A stretch of 64,000 nt of DNA from Acidobacteriota bacterium (GCA_016208495.1 JACQXX010000148.1:1-64000), one strand, 5' to 3'; positions 44,001 through 53,362 are shown, numbered from the stretch's first letter. Numbers and translations: made by a program. The notes: a model not told the origin generated them from the sequence alone.

Positions 44001-44318
44001 ATGCGAAACCACTTTTTCCTTTGGGTACTCATCAGCGGTGGAACTGGGATTGGACTCGCAAGCCTCTGGCTGGTCATCCGTGGAATGCACCGAAAACGGC
44101 GCCCGGATCTCGGCTTCACCCCTGGCGATTGTGGAATCACCGAAAGCGCCTTAACCCCGATGGGCTACGTTTGTTTTGCCGGAGAAATCTGGCCAGCCCA
44201 GGCTGTAACCTCAATTCCAGCCGGTGTCCCAGTGCGATTGATCGGAGTTGATGGAATTCGACTTCGTGTTGAACCTGTTTCTCCAGGATCCAGGAAACTC
44301 ACTGAACCCAGCGGGTGA
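44001..44318 (+). CDS. Short NfeD-like membrane protein
   Basis: A 105-residue protein: one membrane helix (FFLWVLISGGTGIGLASLWLV) and a C-terminal small beta-barrel with the NfeD C-domain pattern (GDCGITESALTPMGYVCFAG, EIWPAQA, IPAGVPVRLIGVDGIRLRVEP). NfeD proteins usually work with membrane proteases or stomatin-like proteins; neither is adjacent here. I chose the ATG at 44001, 13 bp after the previous stop, over an upstream overlapping start at 43959. Confidence 0.75.
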   Translation: MRNHFFLWVLISGGTGIGLASLWLVIRGMHRKRRPDLGFTPGDCGITESALTPMGYVCFAGEIWPAQAVTSIPAGVPVRLIGVDGIRLRVEPVSPGSRKLTEPSG

Positions 44319-44430
44319 TGAGATTGAGGGAATGCAAAAAGTGGTTAGTGGTTAGTGGTTAAGTACCTTACCGAAAGTTTCCAGACATTTTAACCACGAA
44401 AAACACGAAAAACACGAAAAAGATCAACCA

Positions 44431-44510
44431 CTTACCAAACTCAATATCTCAGGAAACTTATGACAAGGTACTTACCAAACCCAATATCTCAGGAAACTTA
44501 TGACAAGGTA
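44431..44510. repeat. 40-bp tandem duplication
   Basis: Two head-to-tail 40-bp units starting CTTACCAAAC and ending TGACAAGGTA, differing at one base (T or C at the 11th position). A further CTTA starts a third unit. Confidence 0.9.
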
Positions 44511-44626
44511 CTTAGTACTTGGCTTTTCGAAGGTATTGGTCCCAAAACACCAAATACCAAGTACCAAAAACCAACCACTAACCACTAAGGGACCCAGAAG
44601 AAAATAAAATCCCACTGAAATCGGGT

Positions 44627-44772
44627 TCAGGGTTCAGGGTTCAGGGTTTCGGCGATGAGTTGACTGATCCCACTCCAGATGAAGACTGGGGAACTGGCGG
44701 GTACCACGCAACGTGGAGTATCTGGCCCTGAACCCTGAACCCTGAACCCTGAACCCTGAACCCTGAACCCTG
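44627..44772. repeat. GGGTTCA mirrored heptamer array
   Basis: Three GGGTTCA units (near 44630-44650) face six CCCTGAA units (44727-44768) across a ~75-bp core (TTTCGGCGATGAGTTGACTG and on). Built like the GTGGTTA elements but with an unrelated unit. Confidence 0.85.
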
Positions 44773-44880
44773 GTGGTATGATATTTCCATCCGACTCCCT
44801 AACCACTTTCTTCATTCTCAATTCTCAATTCTCAATTCTTCCTTCTTCATCCTCAACTCTTCATTCTTCATTCAAATTTT

Positions 44881-47229
44881 ATGAGCCTGGACTTTCTCAA
44901 AACCCTCAATCCACAACAACGTGAAGCCGTTACCACAACCGATGGACCATTGCTGGTTCTGGCGGGTGCCGGTTCTGGGAAAACTCGTGTGATTACATTT
45001 CGCATGGCCTATCTGATCCAGGAACGCGGCATCCGACCGGGTCACATTCTGGCGGTCACCTTTACCAATAAGGCGGCGGCGGAAATGAAAGAGCGGGTAA
45101 CCCAGCTTTTGCCACAAGGCCAAACCCGTTCCACACCAATGGTTTCGACGTTTCACAGCTTCTGTGTGCGATTACTGCGGCGTGATATCAACCGGTTGGG
45201 AGGAAACTACACGGGAGATTTCACAATTTATGACTCGGATGACCAGGCCAAAATTGTCAAAAGCTGCCTCAAAGACCTCAATATTGATGAAAAGATGATC
45301 CAGCCGCGGGCAGTTCAACACGCCATCAGCGGCGCGAAAAACCAGGGCAAAACAATTGAAGATTTCCTGCAAACCAATGATCCAAAGAAGGTTACCATTG
45401 GTCGAGTGTTTAAGCTCTATGAAGAGCGTCTGGCTAATGGCAATGCACTCGATTTTGACGACCTGCTTCTGAAATCAGTCCGCTTGCTGAGAAATTTTCC
45501 TGAAGTTCAGGATTATTACAACGACTGGTTCCGGTACATCCTGATTGATGAATACCAGGATACCAACCCACCCCAGTACAGCCTGATCCGCCTGCTCACG
45601 CAAAAACAACAAAACCTGTGTGTCGTGGGCGATCCGGACCAGTCTATCTATCGCTTTCGGGCAGCGGATATTCGCAATATTCTGGATTTCGAAAAACATT
45701 ATCCTGGCGCCAAAATGATCAAGCTGACTGAAAACTACCGCTCCACCAAGGTCATTTTGAGTGCCGCCAACGAAGTCATCCGCAATAATACCGAGCGCAA
45801 ACCGAAGGATTTGTTCACCAACAACGACGAAGGCGAAAAAATTCGGTACTTTCAAGCCGATTCAGGCGAAGCTGAAGCCAACTTTGTCGTCAACGAACTC
45901 AACCGCTGGCAAAAACTCAATCCGCAGATCGACAACCGCGCGGCAATTTTGTATCGCACCAACGCCCAATCACGACTGTTTGAAGAAGCCTGTCGCCGGG
46001 CGGGCCTGCCCTACGTGCTGGTTGGCGGGTTTTCCTTCTATCAACGGTCTGAAATCAAAGACGTTATTTCCTACCTGAAACTGGTGCTCAACCCGACGGA
46101 TCCGATTGCATTTGAACGAATTATCAATACCCCAGCCCGTGGAATCGGGAAAGCGACACTTGATATTTTGTATGCCAGAGCACGCGAGGAAAACAGTTCG
46201 CCGTGGGATGCGATGGGAAATCTGATCGCCGAGCAAAAACTCCCTGCCCGTACCACCAACGCGCTCAAACATTTCCAGGAATTCATCCAGCGGTTGATTG
46301 ATCTTGCCAGCCAGTCTTCGCTTTCGGAACTGGTCAAAGCCGTACTGAACGAAAGCGGATATCTCAAATGGCTCCAGGCTGAAAAAACTGAGGAAGCAGA
46401 AAGTCGGCTACTCAATCTTGAAGAACTGGTCAACGCCGCCGTCGAAGCCGAACTCCGCGACGAAACCATCCGTGATTTCATTGACCATGCCGCGCTGGTG
46501 GCTGATACCGATTCACTCAAAGAAACAGCCAGAATCACCCTCATGACGATCCACAGCGCCAAAGGACTGGAGTTTCCTCTGGTGTTTGTGGTTGGGATGG
46601 AAGAAGGGCTCTTCCCCCACCAGCGGGCGTCAATGAACGTGCACGAAATGGAAGAAGAGCGGCGGCTCTGTTACGTCGCGCTGACCCGGGCCAAAACCCA
46701 GTTGTACATTACCCACGCCGAGTGGCGGCGGCAGTACGGAGACGAAATTTTTAATGAACCGTCACGGTTTCTGAAAGAAATCCCGGTTGATAAGATCACT
46801 GACCTGACCCTTGGACAAAGCTGGTTGAAATCAATTTCGAGGAAGACCCCAAATGCCTTGAGCGCCACGGCTTCAACCGGTCTGAGCCCCAAATCACCAG
46901 CGAAACCACCCGTGGCGCCGCCCAAATCCCCTTTCCCTACTTACAACAGCGTTGACAGCATTCAACAATTTTTCAAACTCCAGCAGGCTCGCAAAGCAGC
47001 AGAAACCCAAAACAACCAGCCAGTTCCCAAACCTGGAATCCAGCGCCCCACACCACCTCCGCCACCTACCACATCGTCTCGCGGGTTTAATCCGGGTGAT
47101 CGTGTTCGTCACGAAAAATATGGCGTTGGGCTCATTCTCAAACGCGAAGATGACAAACTCGTGATCAATTTCCCTGGCTTCGGCATGAAAAAATTTGTTG
47201 AATCGGCGGTAAAACTAGAGCGCGTCTGA
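44881..47229 (+). CDS. pcrA: ATP-dependent DNA helicase PcrA/UvrD
   Basis: A 782-residue SF1A 3'-5' helicase for nucleotide excision and mismatch repair and removal of stalled complexes. Motif I is LAGAGSGKTR (about residue 24-33), followed by TFTNKAAAEMKERV, motif II ILIDEYQDTN, motif III VVGDPDQSIYRFR, LTENYRS, motif V TIHSAKGLEF and motif VI CYVALTRAK. The C-terminal linker is Pro-rich and ends in a Tudor-like domain (DRVRHEKYGVGLILK) used by PcrA to bind RNA polymerase. The repeat region before it offers no strong ribosome binding site. Confidence 0.95.
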   Translation: MSLDFLKTLNPQQREAVTTTDGPLLVLAGAGSGKTRVITFRMAYLIQERGIRPGHILAVTFTNKAAAEMKERVTQLLPQGQTRSTPMVSTFHSFCVRLLRRDINRLGGNYTGDFTIYDSDDQAKIVKSCLKDLNIDEKMIQPRAVQHAISGAKNQGKTIEDFLQTNDPKKVTIGRVFKLYEERLANGNALDFDDLLLKSVRLLRNFPEVQDYYNDWFRYILIDEYQDTNPPQYSLIRLLTQKQQNLCVVGDPDQSIYRFRAADIRNILDFEKHYPGAKMIKLTENYRSTKVILSAANEVIRNNTERKPKDLFTNNDEGEKIRYFQADSGEAEANFVVNELNRWQKLNPQIDNRAAILYRTNAQSRLFEEACRRAGLPYVLVGGFSFYQRSEIKDVISYLKLVLNPTDPIAFERIINTPARGIGKATLDILYARAREENSSPWDAMGNLIAEQKLPARTTNALKHFQEFIQRLIDLASQSSLSELVKAVLNESGYLKWLQAEKTEEAESRLLNLEELVNAAVEAELRDETIRDFIDHAALVADTDSLKETARITLMTIHSAKGLEFPLVFVVGMEEGLFPHQRASMNVHEMEEERRLCYVALTRAKTQLYITHAEWRRQYGDEIFNEPSRFLKEIPVDKITDLTLGQSWLKSISRKTPNALSATASTGLSPKSPAKPPVAPPKSPFPTYNSVDSIQQFFKLQQARKAAETQNNQPVPKPGIQRPTPPPPPTTSSRGFNPGDRVRHEKYGVGLILKREDDKLVINFPGFGMKKFVESAVKLERV

Positions 47230-47232
47230 CCC

Positions 47233-47420
47233 GAATGAAGAATGAAGAACCCTTTTAGTGGTTAGTGGTTAGTTTTTAGTTTTTAGTTCCTGGTTCTTGG
47301 TTCTTCTTCGAAGGTATTGATTTCTAACCACCAACCACTAACCACTAACCACTAACCACTAACCACTAACCACTAACCACTAACCACCAACCACCAATCA
47401 CATTCTCCATTCTTCATTCC
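47233..47420. repeat. GTGGTTA mirrored repeat element, locus 3 (reverse orientation)
   Basis: Read on the minus strand it has the same order as loci 1 and 2. Plus-strand order: GAATGAAGAATGAAGAA, two GTGGTTA units, GGTTCTTCTTCGAAGGTATT core, then eleven TAACCAC-type units (47325-47401, three of them variant), then TTCTTCATTC. It separates pcrA from the hybrid kinase. Confidence 0.88.
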
Positions 47421-47529
47421 CAAATTCCTCTATTCCCTCTTAAAAAAAATCTGTAAAGTAACACCGTCTGTTCCGCGAGCAAGACCACCCCTAAAATCCC
47501 AAAAAATAGCTCCAAGGGCATCCAGGTTT

Positions 47530-49293
47530 ATGAACAAGGAATTTGAAGATAGCTCCTCTACAGTTCCTGTATTTGAGGTAGAACGAGAAGCCAGTCTCCA
47601 GGTGTCATCGCATGTCCAGGTGTTTGAGGGGGAAATCGCAATTGCGGAAGAAGCCGACCTGTTTTTGAAACGAGGTGATTTTACCCGCGAAGAACTGGTC
47701 GAACGGCATCGGTTCCTGATCAAAAAATACCGCAGCCTGATGAAACAGGCGACCAAGATCGTGAAAGTGGGAGATAGCACCCAGGCCCGGTTGATTCGGA
47801 CACAACACGAACTTGACAAACAAAATGAAGAACTGGCCAAAATGGTTGAGCAATTGCGCATTTCCGAGCACAAAGCCCTTGAAGCCAATCGCGCCAAAAG
47901 CACCTTTCTGGCCAATATGAGCCATGAATTGCGGACACCGCTCAATGCGATTTTAGGATTTGTCCAGGTGATGCAGCGCCGTCAGGGTCGTGATGTGGAA
48001 GATACCGAAAACCTGCAAACGATTATGCGGAGCGGAGAACACCTGCTTGGGCTCATTAACGATGTTTTGTCCATTTCAAAGATCGAAGCTGGAAAAATCA
48101 CTCTGACCGAACACACCTTTCACTTGCCGAAGTTGCTGCTCGGCATCGAAGAAATGATTCGGGTCAGAGCCCAATCCAAAGGATTGCAGTTGAGTTTTGA
48201 AATATCACCCGAGGTCCCCGAATATGTGCTCGGAGATGAAGGCAAACTCCGCCAGGTGCTCATCAATTTGCTGGGAAACGCGGTCAAGTTCACTGAGCGT
48301 GGACAGGTTACGCTCCGGGTGTTTTGGTCAAACAATATCGCGACGTTTGAGATCGAAGATACCGGCCACGGGATCTCAAAAGAAGAACAAACCAAGCTTT
48401 TTGAACCATTTGTACAAACCGAGAGTGGCCAGAAATCAACCGAAGGCACGGGTCTGGGACTCGCCATCAGCCGCAATTTTGTGAATTTGATGGGTGGTGA
48501 AATTTGGGTTCGGAGCGAACTGGGTGAAGGCACCGTTTTTTGCTTTACCGCCTGGATGCCGCAAAGTTCGCGCGAATCATCCGCTCCGACGCTGGAAAGA
48601 GTCATCGGACTGGCCAACAATCAGCCGGCTCCCCGCATTTTGATCGTGGATGACAAAACGGAAAACCGGCAGATTCTTTCCAAATTGCTCACGCCGGTTG
48701 GATTCCAGGTGGCTGAAGCCATCAATGGGGTCGAAGCCATCACTCAGTTTGAGAAATACCGACCCGACCTGATTTTTATGGATTTGCGGATGCCAATCCT
48801 GGATGGATATGAAGCCACCAGAGCCATTCGTCAACTTGAATTGGAGCTTTTGGCAGTGGGCGAATCAACGGAAATAAATAAACGGAGTGTGATTATTGCG
48901 CTCTCTGCCATGGCGTTTGAGCATGACCGGGAAGCGGTTCATAACGCCGGCTGCGACGGGTTTCTCGCCAAACCATTTCGGGAAGAAGATTGTTTCGAAG
49001 TGTTGCGCCAACACCTGAACCTCAAGTTCATATATGAATCAACTACCCCACACAAGGCAACAGTGTCCACGACTTCCACGACTCACCAGGCACTGACCAG
49101 AGAGCGGTTGGCGGCGCTGCCCAAATCACTTCAGGAAGAGTTGCACCAATCACTGATTCGCGGTGATACCCAGATTGCCGGCGATGTTGTCCGACGGGTT
49201 CGCCAATTTGACGCTTCGCTGGCGGAAGAGCTGATGAATACCGTCAAAACCTATTGTTTTGACGAAGTTCTGGATTTGCTGGAGACCATTTAA
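47530..49293 (+). CDS. Hybrid histidine kinase/response regulator
   Basis: A 587-residue cytoplasmic protein with no membrane segment. Residues 1-80 have no recognised sensor domain; a coiled coil follows (about 80-120, HELDKQNEELAKMVEQLRIS). HisKA has His132 in MSHELRTPLNA. The HATPase motifs are NLLGNAVKF, DTGHGISKEE and [11 protein letters not shown]. The receiver (about 370-495) has Asp in LIFMDLRMPILDG. A ~90-residue tail could be helical and Hpt-like, but I see no clear phospho-His. The signal is unknown; the coiled coil suggests input from a partner protein. Confidence 0.88.
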   Translation: MNKEFEDSSSTVPVFEVEREASLQVSSHVQVFEGEIAIAEEADLFLKRGDFTREELVERHRFLIKKYRSLMKQATKIVKVGDSTQARLIRTQHELDKQNEELAKMVEQLRISEHKALEANRAKSTFLANMSHELRTPLNAILGFVQVMQRRQGRDVEDTENLQTIMRSGEHLLGLINDVLSISKIEAGKITLTEHTFHLPKLLLGIEEMIRVRAQSKGLQLSFEISPEVPEYVLGDEGKLRQVLINLLGNAVKFTERGQVTLRVFWSNNIATFEIEDTGHGISKEEQTKLFEPFVQTESGQKSTEGTGLGLAISRNFVNLMGGEIWVRSELGEGTVFCFTAWMPQSSRESSAPTLERVIGLANNQPAPRILIVDDKTENRQILSKLLTPVGFQVAEAINGVEAITQFEKYRPDLIFMDLRMPILDGYEATRAIRQLELELLAVGESTEINKRSVIIALSAMAFEHDREAVHNAGCDGFLAKPFREEDCFEVLRQHLNLKFIYESTTPHKATVSTTSTTHQALTRERLAALPKSLQEELHQSLIRGDTQIAGDVVRRVRQFDASLAEELMNTVKTYCFDEVLDLLETI

Positions 49294-49295
49294 GG

Positions 49296-49565
49296 GCGAG
49301 TAGCGAGTAGGGAGTAGCAAGTAGTCAATCCAATACAGATTGCACAGAATCTTCACTGGTTCTAATCCCCCAAATTTTGTGGGTGATAGGCAAAACACTT
49401 TAAAATGGACTCATTTTAAGGCTTTTTGCTTCATTTCTGAGCTTATCCTCAGAAAATACAGGGATTAACACTGTTTAAGAAAACCAAAGTTATCAGTGAA
49501 AAATTCCTAAACTTTTTCTGACTACTCGCTACTCGCTCTTGTTTCGCTACTTCACCACTTCGCGA
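49296..49565. repeat. GAGTAGC mirrored heptamer region
   Basis: GCGAGTA, GCGAGTA, GGGAGTA, GCAAGTA (49297-49324) just after the kinase stop, mirrored by TACTCGCTACTCGC (49524-49537) and then TTTCGCTACTTCACCACTTCGC near 49540. Between them is ~200 bp of unassigned AT-rich sequence. Confidence 0.7.
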
Positions 49566-49574
49566 CACGAAACA

Positions 49575-50228
49575 ATGCTGAACCGCCGGATTATCCTTTC
49601 CTATGTGGCCTGCCTGCTCGGTTTTTTGAGTCTGGCACTTGCCGTTTTGACCGACTCCGATAAACGTTTTCAAATCGACATCACAATCTCTCAAGCCGTG
49701 CAATCCTTTTCCTTGCCTGGGGTTGAGGCTGGAATGAGGCTTATTTCATTTCCCGGGAATCATTCACTGGCAGATCTGGCCTGGGGCTGCCTGATTTTTG
49801 CATTTCTGCTGTGGAAGGGGCGGAAAGTGGCGGGATATGCATTTGCATTGTCGGCAGGCGGTGGGACATTACTCAACATGATCGTCAAGGAGCTGGTGGC
49901 ACGTCCCCGTCCCACCAGTGAACTGGTCCAGCAACTGGTTCAGGAAACATCCTTGAGCTTTCCCTCAGGTCATGTGATGCACTATGTCACCTTTTATGGG
50001 TTTCTGCTGATTCTCATCAATGAAGAGCCCTTCCCACGATGGCTCAAAACCAGTTTGAACGCCCTGTGTGGAATACCAATTCTCCTGATTGGAACTTCGC
50101 GGGTATTCTTGGGAGCTCACTGGCCAAGCGACGTCACGGCAGGTTATTTCCTTGGGGGATTCTGGCTAGGGCTCAGCATCTGGCTCTACCACCAGTGGAA
50201 GGCGAAATCGAATGAAGAAATCATCTAG
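49575..50228 (+). CDS. PAP2-family membrane phosphatase
   Basis: A 217-residue membrane protein with about five or six helices. The three catalytic motifs of PAP2 phosphatases are complete: KELVARPRP, PSGH (SLSFPSGHVMHYV) and SRVFLGAHWPSDV. Typical substrates are undecaprenyl pyrophosphate or phosphatidic acid; I cannot distinguish them. The ATG at 49575 is favoured because residues encoded before it come from repeat DNA. The final codons (N-E-E-I-I-stop) are repeat-derived. Confidence 0.88.
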   Translation: MLNRRIILSYVACLLGFLSLALAVLTDSDKRFQIDITISQAVQSFSLPGVEAGMRLISFPGNHSLADLAWGCLIFAFLLWKGRKVAGYAFALSAGGGTLLNMIVKELVARPRPTSELVQQLVQETSLSFPSGHVMHYVTFYGFLLILINEEPFPRWLKTSLNALCGIPILLIGTSRVFLGAHWPSDVTAGYFLGGFWLGLSIWLYHQWKAKSNEEII

Positions 50229-50556
50229 TGGTTAGTGGTGAGTAGTGAGTGGTTAGTGGTTAGTGATGCGAATGAAGAGTTGAAATTGAGACTTCAAAAT
50301 CAACAATTTACAGACAGCAAATTGAACGTCTGAAATTTGAGATTTTGATAAACCCTTTGTTTTCAACAAACAATTTTTTCAACCCTTAACTGGCATTAGT
50401 GATTAGTCATTAGTTCCTGGCTTCTGACTTTCTTCGAAAGTACTGATTTCTAACCACTAACCACTAACCACTAACCACTAACCACTAACCACTAACCACT
50501 AACCACTAACCACCACTAACCACTCACCACTGATATTTCCTTCATTCTCCATTCTT
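50222..50556. repeat. GTGGTTA mirrored repeat element, locus 4 (reverse, composite)
   Basis: GTGGTTAGTGGTGAG on the left, a ~200-bp interior that includes TTCAACCCTTAACTGGCAT (the end of the TGCCAGTTAAG element family), then CTTTCTTCGAAAGTACTG core and nine perfect TAACCAC units (50451-50513), one more after CAC, then TTCATTCTCCATTCTT. It fills the 419-bp gap before the next gene. Confidence 0.85.
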
Positions 50557-50647
50557 ACAGGGCTAAACCCTTGCGGGTTCAGTGGTCGCCATAATATGCT
50601 GAAGTCCTTCCGACAAGCCTCATGTTTCAACCGAAAGGACTCCGTGT

Positions 50648-51073
50648 ATGTGGGATCAACTTTTAGGCTGGCTTCTCTCCTGGCTTCTGGACCTGCTGGG
50701 TGGGATACAACTCCGATTGTGGATTGGCTTTTTGATGTTTTTGGTGTTTTACACCCTGTTCACCTTCTGGTCCTACCGGTTTTCAATCCGCTCAGTTGGT
50801 ATCCGTGAAGCAACCTACTCACAATCAATCTGCGTCCGGCTGGTGGATCTGGCTTTGTTTGGGTTGCTGTTTTTTACCGGCTGGTATTTTCCACTGGGAA
50901 TTCCGCTCCTGCTCGCGGCAAGGGTCCTCAGCTTTATGATCTTTTTTAAGGCTGAATTTGGAAAAGCCTTGCTTGGCGTCTTGTTGAGCCTTTTTCTGGC
51001 GGTAGTGTTTACGATTCTCTACACCATTTTTCTGGGCCTGTGGTTTTGGTTTTTTGGCAGCTTGCCGTTTTGA
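50648..51073 (+). CDS. Small polytopic membrane protein of unknown function
   Basis: A 141-residue, very hydrophobic protein with about four helices (LRLWIGFLMFLVFYTLFTFW, LVDLALFGLLFFTGWYF, LLLAARVLSFMIFF, LLGVLLSLFLAVVFTILYTI). A charged, conserved-looking patch YRFSIRSVGIREATYSQSIC sits between helices 1 and 2. I do not recognise the family. AAGGA precedes the ATG. It overlaps no other gene and is followed 23 bp later by another small gene, so they are probably an operon. Confidence 0.7.
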   Translation: MWDQLLGWLLSWLLDLLGGIQLRLWIGFLMFLVFYTLFTFWSYRFSIRSVGIREATYSQSICVRLVDLALFGLLFFTGWYFPLGIPLLLAARVLSFMIFFKAEFGKALLGVLLSLFLAVVFTILYTIFLGLWFWFFGSLPF

Positions 51074-51096
51074 TTCTCTGAAAGGAGCAAGAAGCT

Positions 51097-51522
51097 GTGC
51101 CGACTGGACCACTGAAACGACTTTTGTTTGAAGCTGACACTGGTCTCCAGCCCGATGTTCACGGCTGTAGACAGGTTCTGCGAGTTATGTGGAACGGCAT
51201 TTATGTGGGCCGGGTATTGCAAAGCCTTGAAACCTCGACCTGGGGGAATGATCAGGAACTTGGCACCTACCCGTGGAAAACACCTGAAGAGGCTTCCTTT
51301 CACCTGATTGGACGCAACGAAGTCACTCGACTGGCACTTCAGGAAAGCTATGAATGGAATGTTTATTTGGCTGATACCGGTGGATTTTGGATGGGCCCCT
51401 TTCCTTCACGCGAAGAAGCTGAACGTGCTGTCCACACCACTGCCGGGTTTGACCTCCCTTTTGCCAGCCAGATCCGCCAGGATCCGGTTGGAACAGCCAA
51501 AAACTATCTGACTTCGAAATGA
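51097..51522 (+). CDS. Small soluble protein of unknown function
   Basis: A 141-residue protein with no signal or membrane segment. It has two similar halves: VMWNGIYVGRVLQ and TPEEAS, then YEWNVYLADTGGFWMGPFPS and REEAERAV, which suggests a duplicated small alpha/beta fold. Start codon GTG with AGGAG nine bases upstream. Function unknown. Its TGA lies at the edge of a repeat arm. Confidence 0.65.
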   Translation: MPTGPLKRLLFEADTGLQPDVHGCRQVLRVMWNGIYVGRVLQSLETSTWGNDQELGTYPWKTPEEASFHLIGRNEVTRLALQESYEWNVYLADTGGFWMGPFPSREEAERAVHTTAGFDLPFASQIRQDPVGTAKNYLTSK

Positions 51523-51675
51523 AGAATTGAGAATGAAGAATGTGGTTAGTGGTTAGTGGTTAGTGGTTAGTGGTTAGAAATCAATGCTTTCAAAGAAGAA
51601 CCCAAAACCAATCACCAACCACTAACCACTAACCACTAGATGGTTTCTTCATCCTCAATTCTTCATCCTTCATTC
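51519..51675. repeat. GTGGTTA mirrored repeat element, locus 5
   Basis: GAAGAATTGAGAATGAAG (51521-51538), five GTGGTTA units (51542-51576), core AAATCAATGCTTTCAAAGAA, mirrored CCACTAA units (51617-51638), and TTCTTCATCCTCAATTCTTC. The best-preserved full copy along with loci 1 and 2. Confidence 0.88.
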
Positions 51676-51710
51676 CCCTCAAATTCTCAACAAAGGTATT
51701 TTTTCTGTAT

Positions 51711-53300
51711 ATGACTAAGTTTAAAGTTCTTGTCTGCGGTAACTTAGCCGAAGACGGTCTGGCTGTGTTCCGGGCCGCGGACAACGTTGAACTGGATGTA
51801 AAGCCGGAATTAAAAGAAGACGAACTGGTCGCCTGCATCGGCCCCTATCACGGGCTGGTGGTCCGTAGCGACACCAAACCAACCGCCAAAGTTATTACCG
51901 CGGCTGAAAACCTGAAAGTTATTGGCCGGGCCGGCACCGGCGTTGATAACATTGATGTCAAAGCCGCCACCAAGCGTGGTGTGGTTGTCATGAATACCCC
52001 TGGCGGTAATACCGTCACCACCGCCGAACATAGCTTTGCGCTGTTAATGGCTCTGGCTCGCAACATTCCACAAGGCACGGCTTCGCTCAAAGCTGGCCGG
52101 TGGGATCGAAAAAAGCTGATGGGAGTTGAATTGTGCAACAAAACCATCGGCATCCTTGGGTTTGGAAAAATCGGCAGCGAAGTGGCATCACGTGCGATTG
52201 GGTTTGGCATGCGTCCAATTGCCTATGACCCATACCTGACCAAAGAAGCCGCCAACAAGCAAGGTGTCGAACAGGTCACCCTCGATGAACTCTTTGCCCG
52301 GTCAGACTTTATCACCGTTCATACTCCATACACCCCAGAAACGGCCAACTTGCTCAACCGGACCGCTTTTTCAAAGATGAAACGTGGCGTCCGGATCGTG
52401 AACTGTGCCCGCGGCGGTCTCATTGACGAACTCGCCCTCGTGGATGCCATCAAAGAAGGAATCGTCGCCGGTGCCGCCCTCGACGTGTTTGAAACCGAAC
52501 CCCCTCCCGCCGATCATCCGCTGTTGAAACTTGAACAGGTCATTTATACCCCTCACCTGGGCGCCTCCACCCAGGAAGCACAGGTATCGGTGGCCGTGGC
52601 CATCGGTCACCAGATGGTGGATTTCTTCCGAACCGGTGCTGTGTTTGGTGCCGTCAACGCCCCATCGGTCAGCGCTGAAATCCTGGCGGAAGTCGGTCCC
52701 TATATCACCCTGGGTGAAAAACTTGGGTCCTTCCAGGGCCAGGCGTTTGGGCATAACCTCAAACGGGTCAATATTGAATATAGCGGGGATGTGGCCAGCT
52801 TTGATGTCCGCCCGATTGCCCAGGCCATTCTGGTCGGGTTGTTAGGTCCAACCAGTGATCGAATCAACTTTGTGAACGCCCTGTTGATTGCTGAAGAGCG
52901 TGGCATCAAAGTCACTGAATCGAAGCAACACAAATCAACCGATTTTGCGAGCCTGATTACCATCACGGCTGAAACCACTGACGAGGAAAGCACCATCGCC
53001 GGCGCCTTGTTTGGACAAAAGGATTTGCGCATCGTCCGGGTCAATGGATTTCCACTCGAAGCCATCCCTCAGGGCAATATGCTCCTGTGTACCAATCGCG
53101 ACCTGCCCGGTGTGTTAGGCCGCATTTGTGCGAAGCTGGGTGAAGAAAATATTAATATCGCCCGGCTGTACCTTGGCCGAAAAGAAATTGGCGGCAAAGC
53201 GATTTTGCTCGCTCAAATTGACAATGAAATTTCAGATGACGTGACGGCGGCGCTCACCCAGGTGCCGGATGTTCTTTCCGCTCGAAAGATTCAGTTGTAA
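51711..53300 (+). CDS. serA: D-3-phosphoglycerate dehydrogenase
   Basis: A 529-residue NAD enzyme that starts serine synthesis. N-terminal catalytic/substrate part with NTPGGNTVTTAEHSFALLMA, NAD site LGFGKIGSEVASRA (about 146), the Arg-Gly motif NCARGGLIDELAL and the catalytic His in YTPHLGASTQEAQ. An ASB domain follows (about 320-450) and an ACT domain closes the protein (NRDLPGVLGRICAKLGEENI), a site for serine feedback control in related enzymes. This is the long type I form. Confidence 0.96.
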   Translation: MTKFKVLVCGNLAEDGLAVFRAADNVELDVKPELKEDELVACIGPYHGLVVRSDTKPTAKVITAAENLKVIGRAGTGVDNIDVKAATKRGVVVMNTPGGNTVTTAEHSFALLMALARNIPQGTASLKAGRWDRKKLMGVELCNKTIGILGFGKIGSEVASRAIGFGMRPIAYDPYLTKEAANKQGVEQVTLDELFARSDFITVHTPYTPETANLLNRTAFSKMKRGVRIVNCARGGLIDELALVDAIKEGIVAGAALDVFETEPPPADHPLLKLEQVIYTPHLGASTQEAQVSVAVAIGHQMVDFFRTGAVFGAVNAPSVSAEILAEVGPYITLGEKLGSFQGQAFGHNLKRVNIEYSGDVASFDVRPIAQAILVGLLGPTSDRINFVNALLIAEERGIKVTESKQHKSTDFASLITITAETTDEESTIAGALFGQKDLRIVRVNGFPLEAIPQGNMLLCTNRDLPGVLGRICAKLGEENINIARLYLGRKEIGGKAILLAQIDNEISDDVTAALTQVPDVLSARKIQL

Positions 53301-53320
53301 ACCACCCCTATTTCAGCAAT

Positions 53321-53362
53321 AATCGCAAACTCGTCACCCACACCTTCGGCGAGTTTGCGATT
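53321..53362 (+). terminator. Hairpin after serA
   Basis: AATCGCAAACTCG (53321-53333) and CGAGTTTGCGATT (53350-53362) form a perfect 13-bp stem with a 16-base loop, 21 bp after the serA stop. It has no T tract, so it could stabilise the 3' end or terminate weakly. Confidence 0.65.

Larger units (their letters stand above)
44319..44880. repeat. 562-bp repeat-packed gap before pcrA
   Basis: Contains three GTGGTTA units at 44341, a GAAAAACAC 9-bp array (44397-44420), a 40-bp tandem duplication (44431-44510), the TTTTCGAAGGTATTGG core remnant (44523) with mirrored CCACTAA arms (44570-44587), GGGTTCA arrays, then TTCATTC/TCAATTC heptamers (44810-44876) up to the pcrA start. There is no coding sequence. 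A GTGGTTA-type element seems to have been invaded or rearranged. Confidence 0.8.

Noticed and set aside
50596-50808. A 70-codon plus-strand frame overlapping the small membrane protein gene
   Set aside because: The overlapping frame at 50648 has a ribosome binding site and a coherent four-helix pattern; this one does not.
18866-51675. Heptamer arrays as CRISPR
   Set aside because: Units are 7 bp with no spacers, arms are inverted to each other, and no cas gene is in the window.
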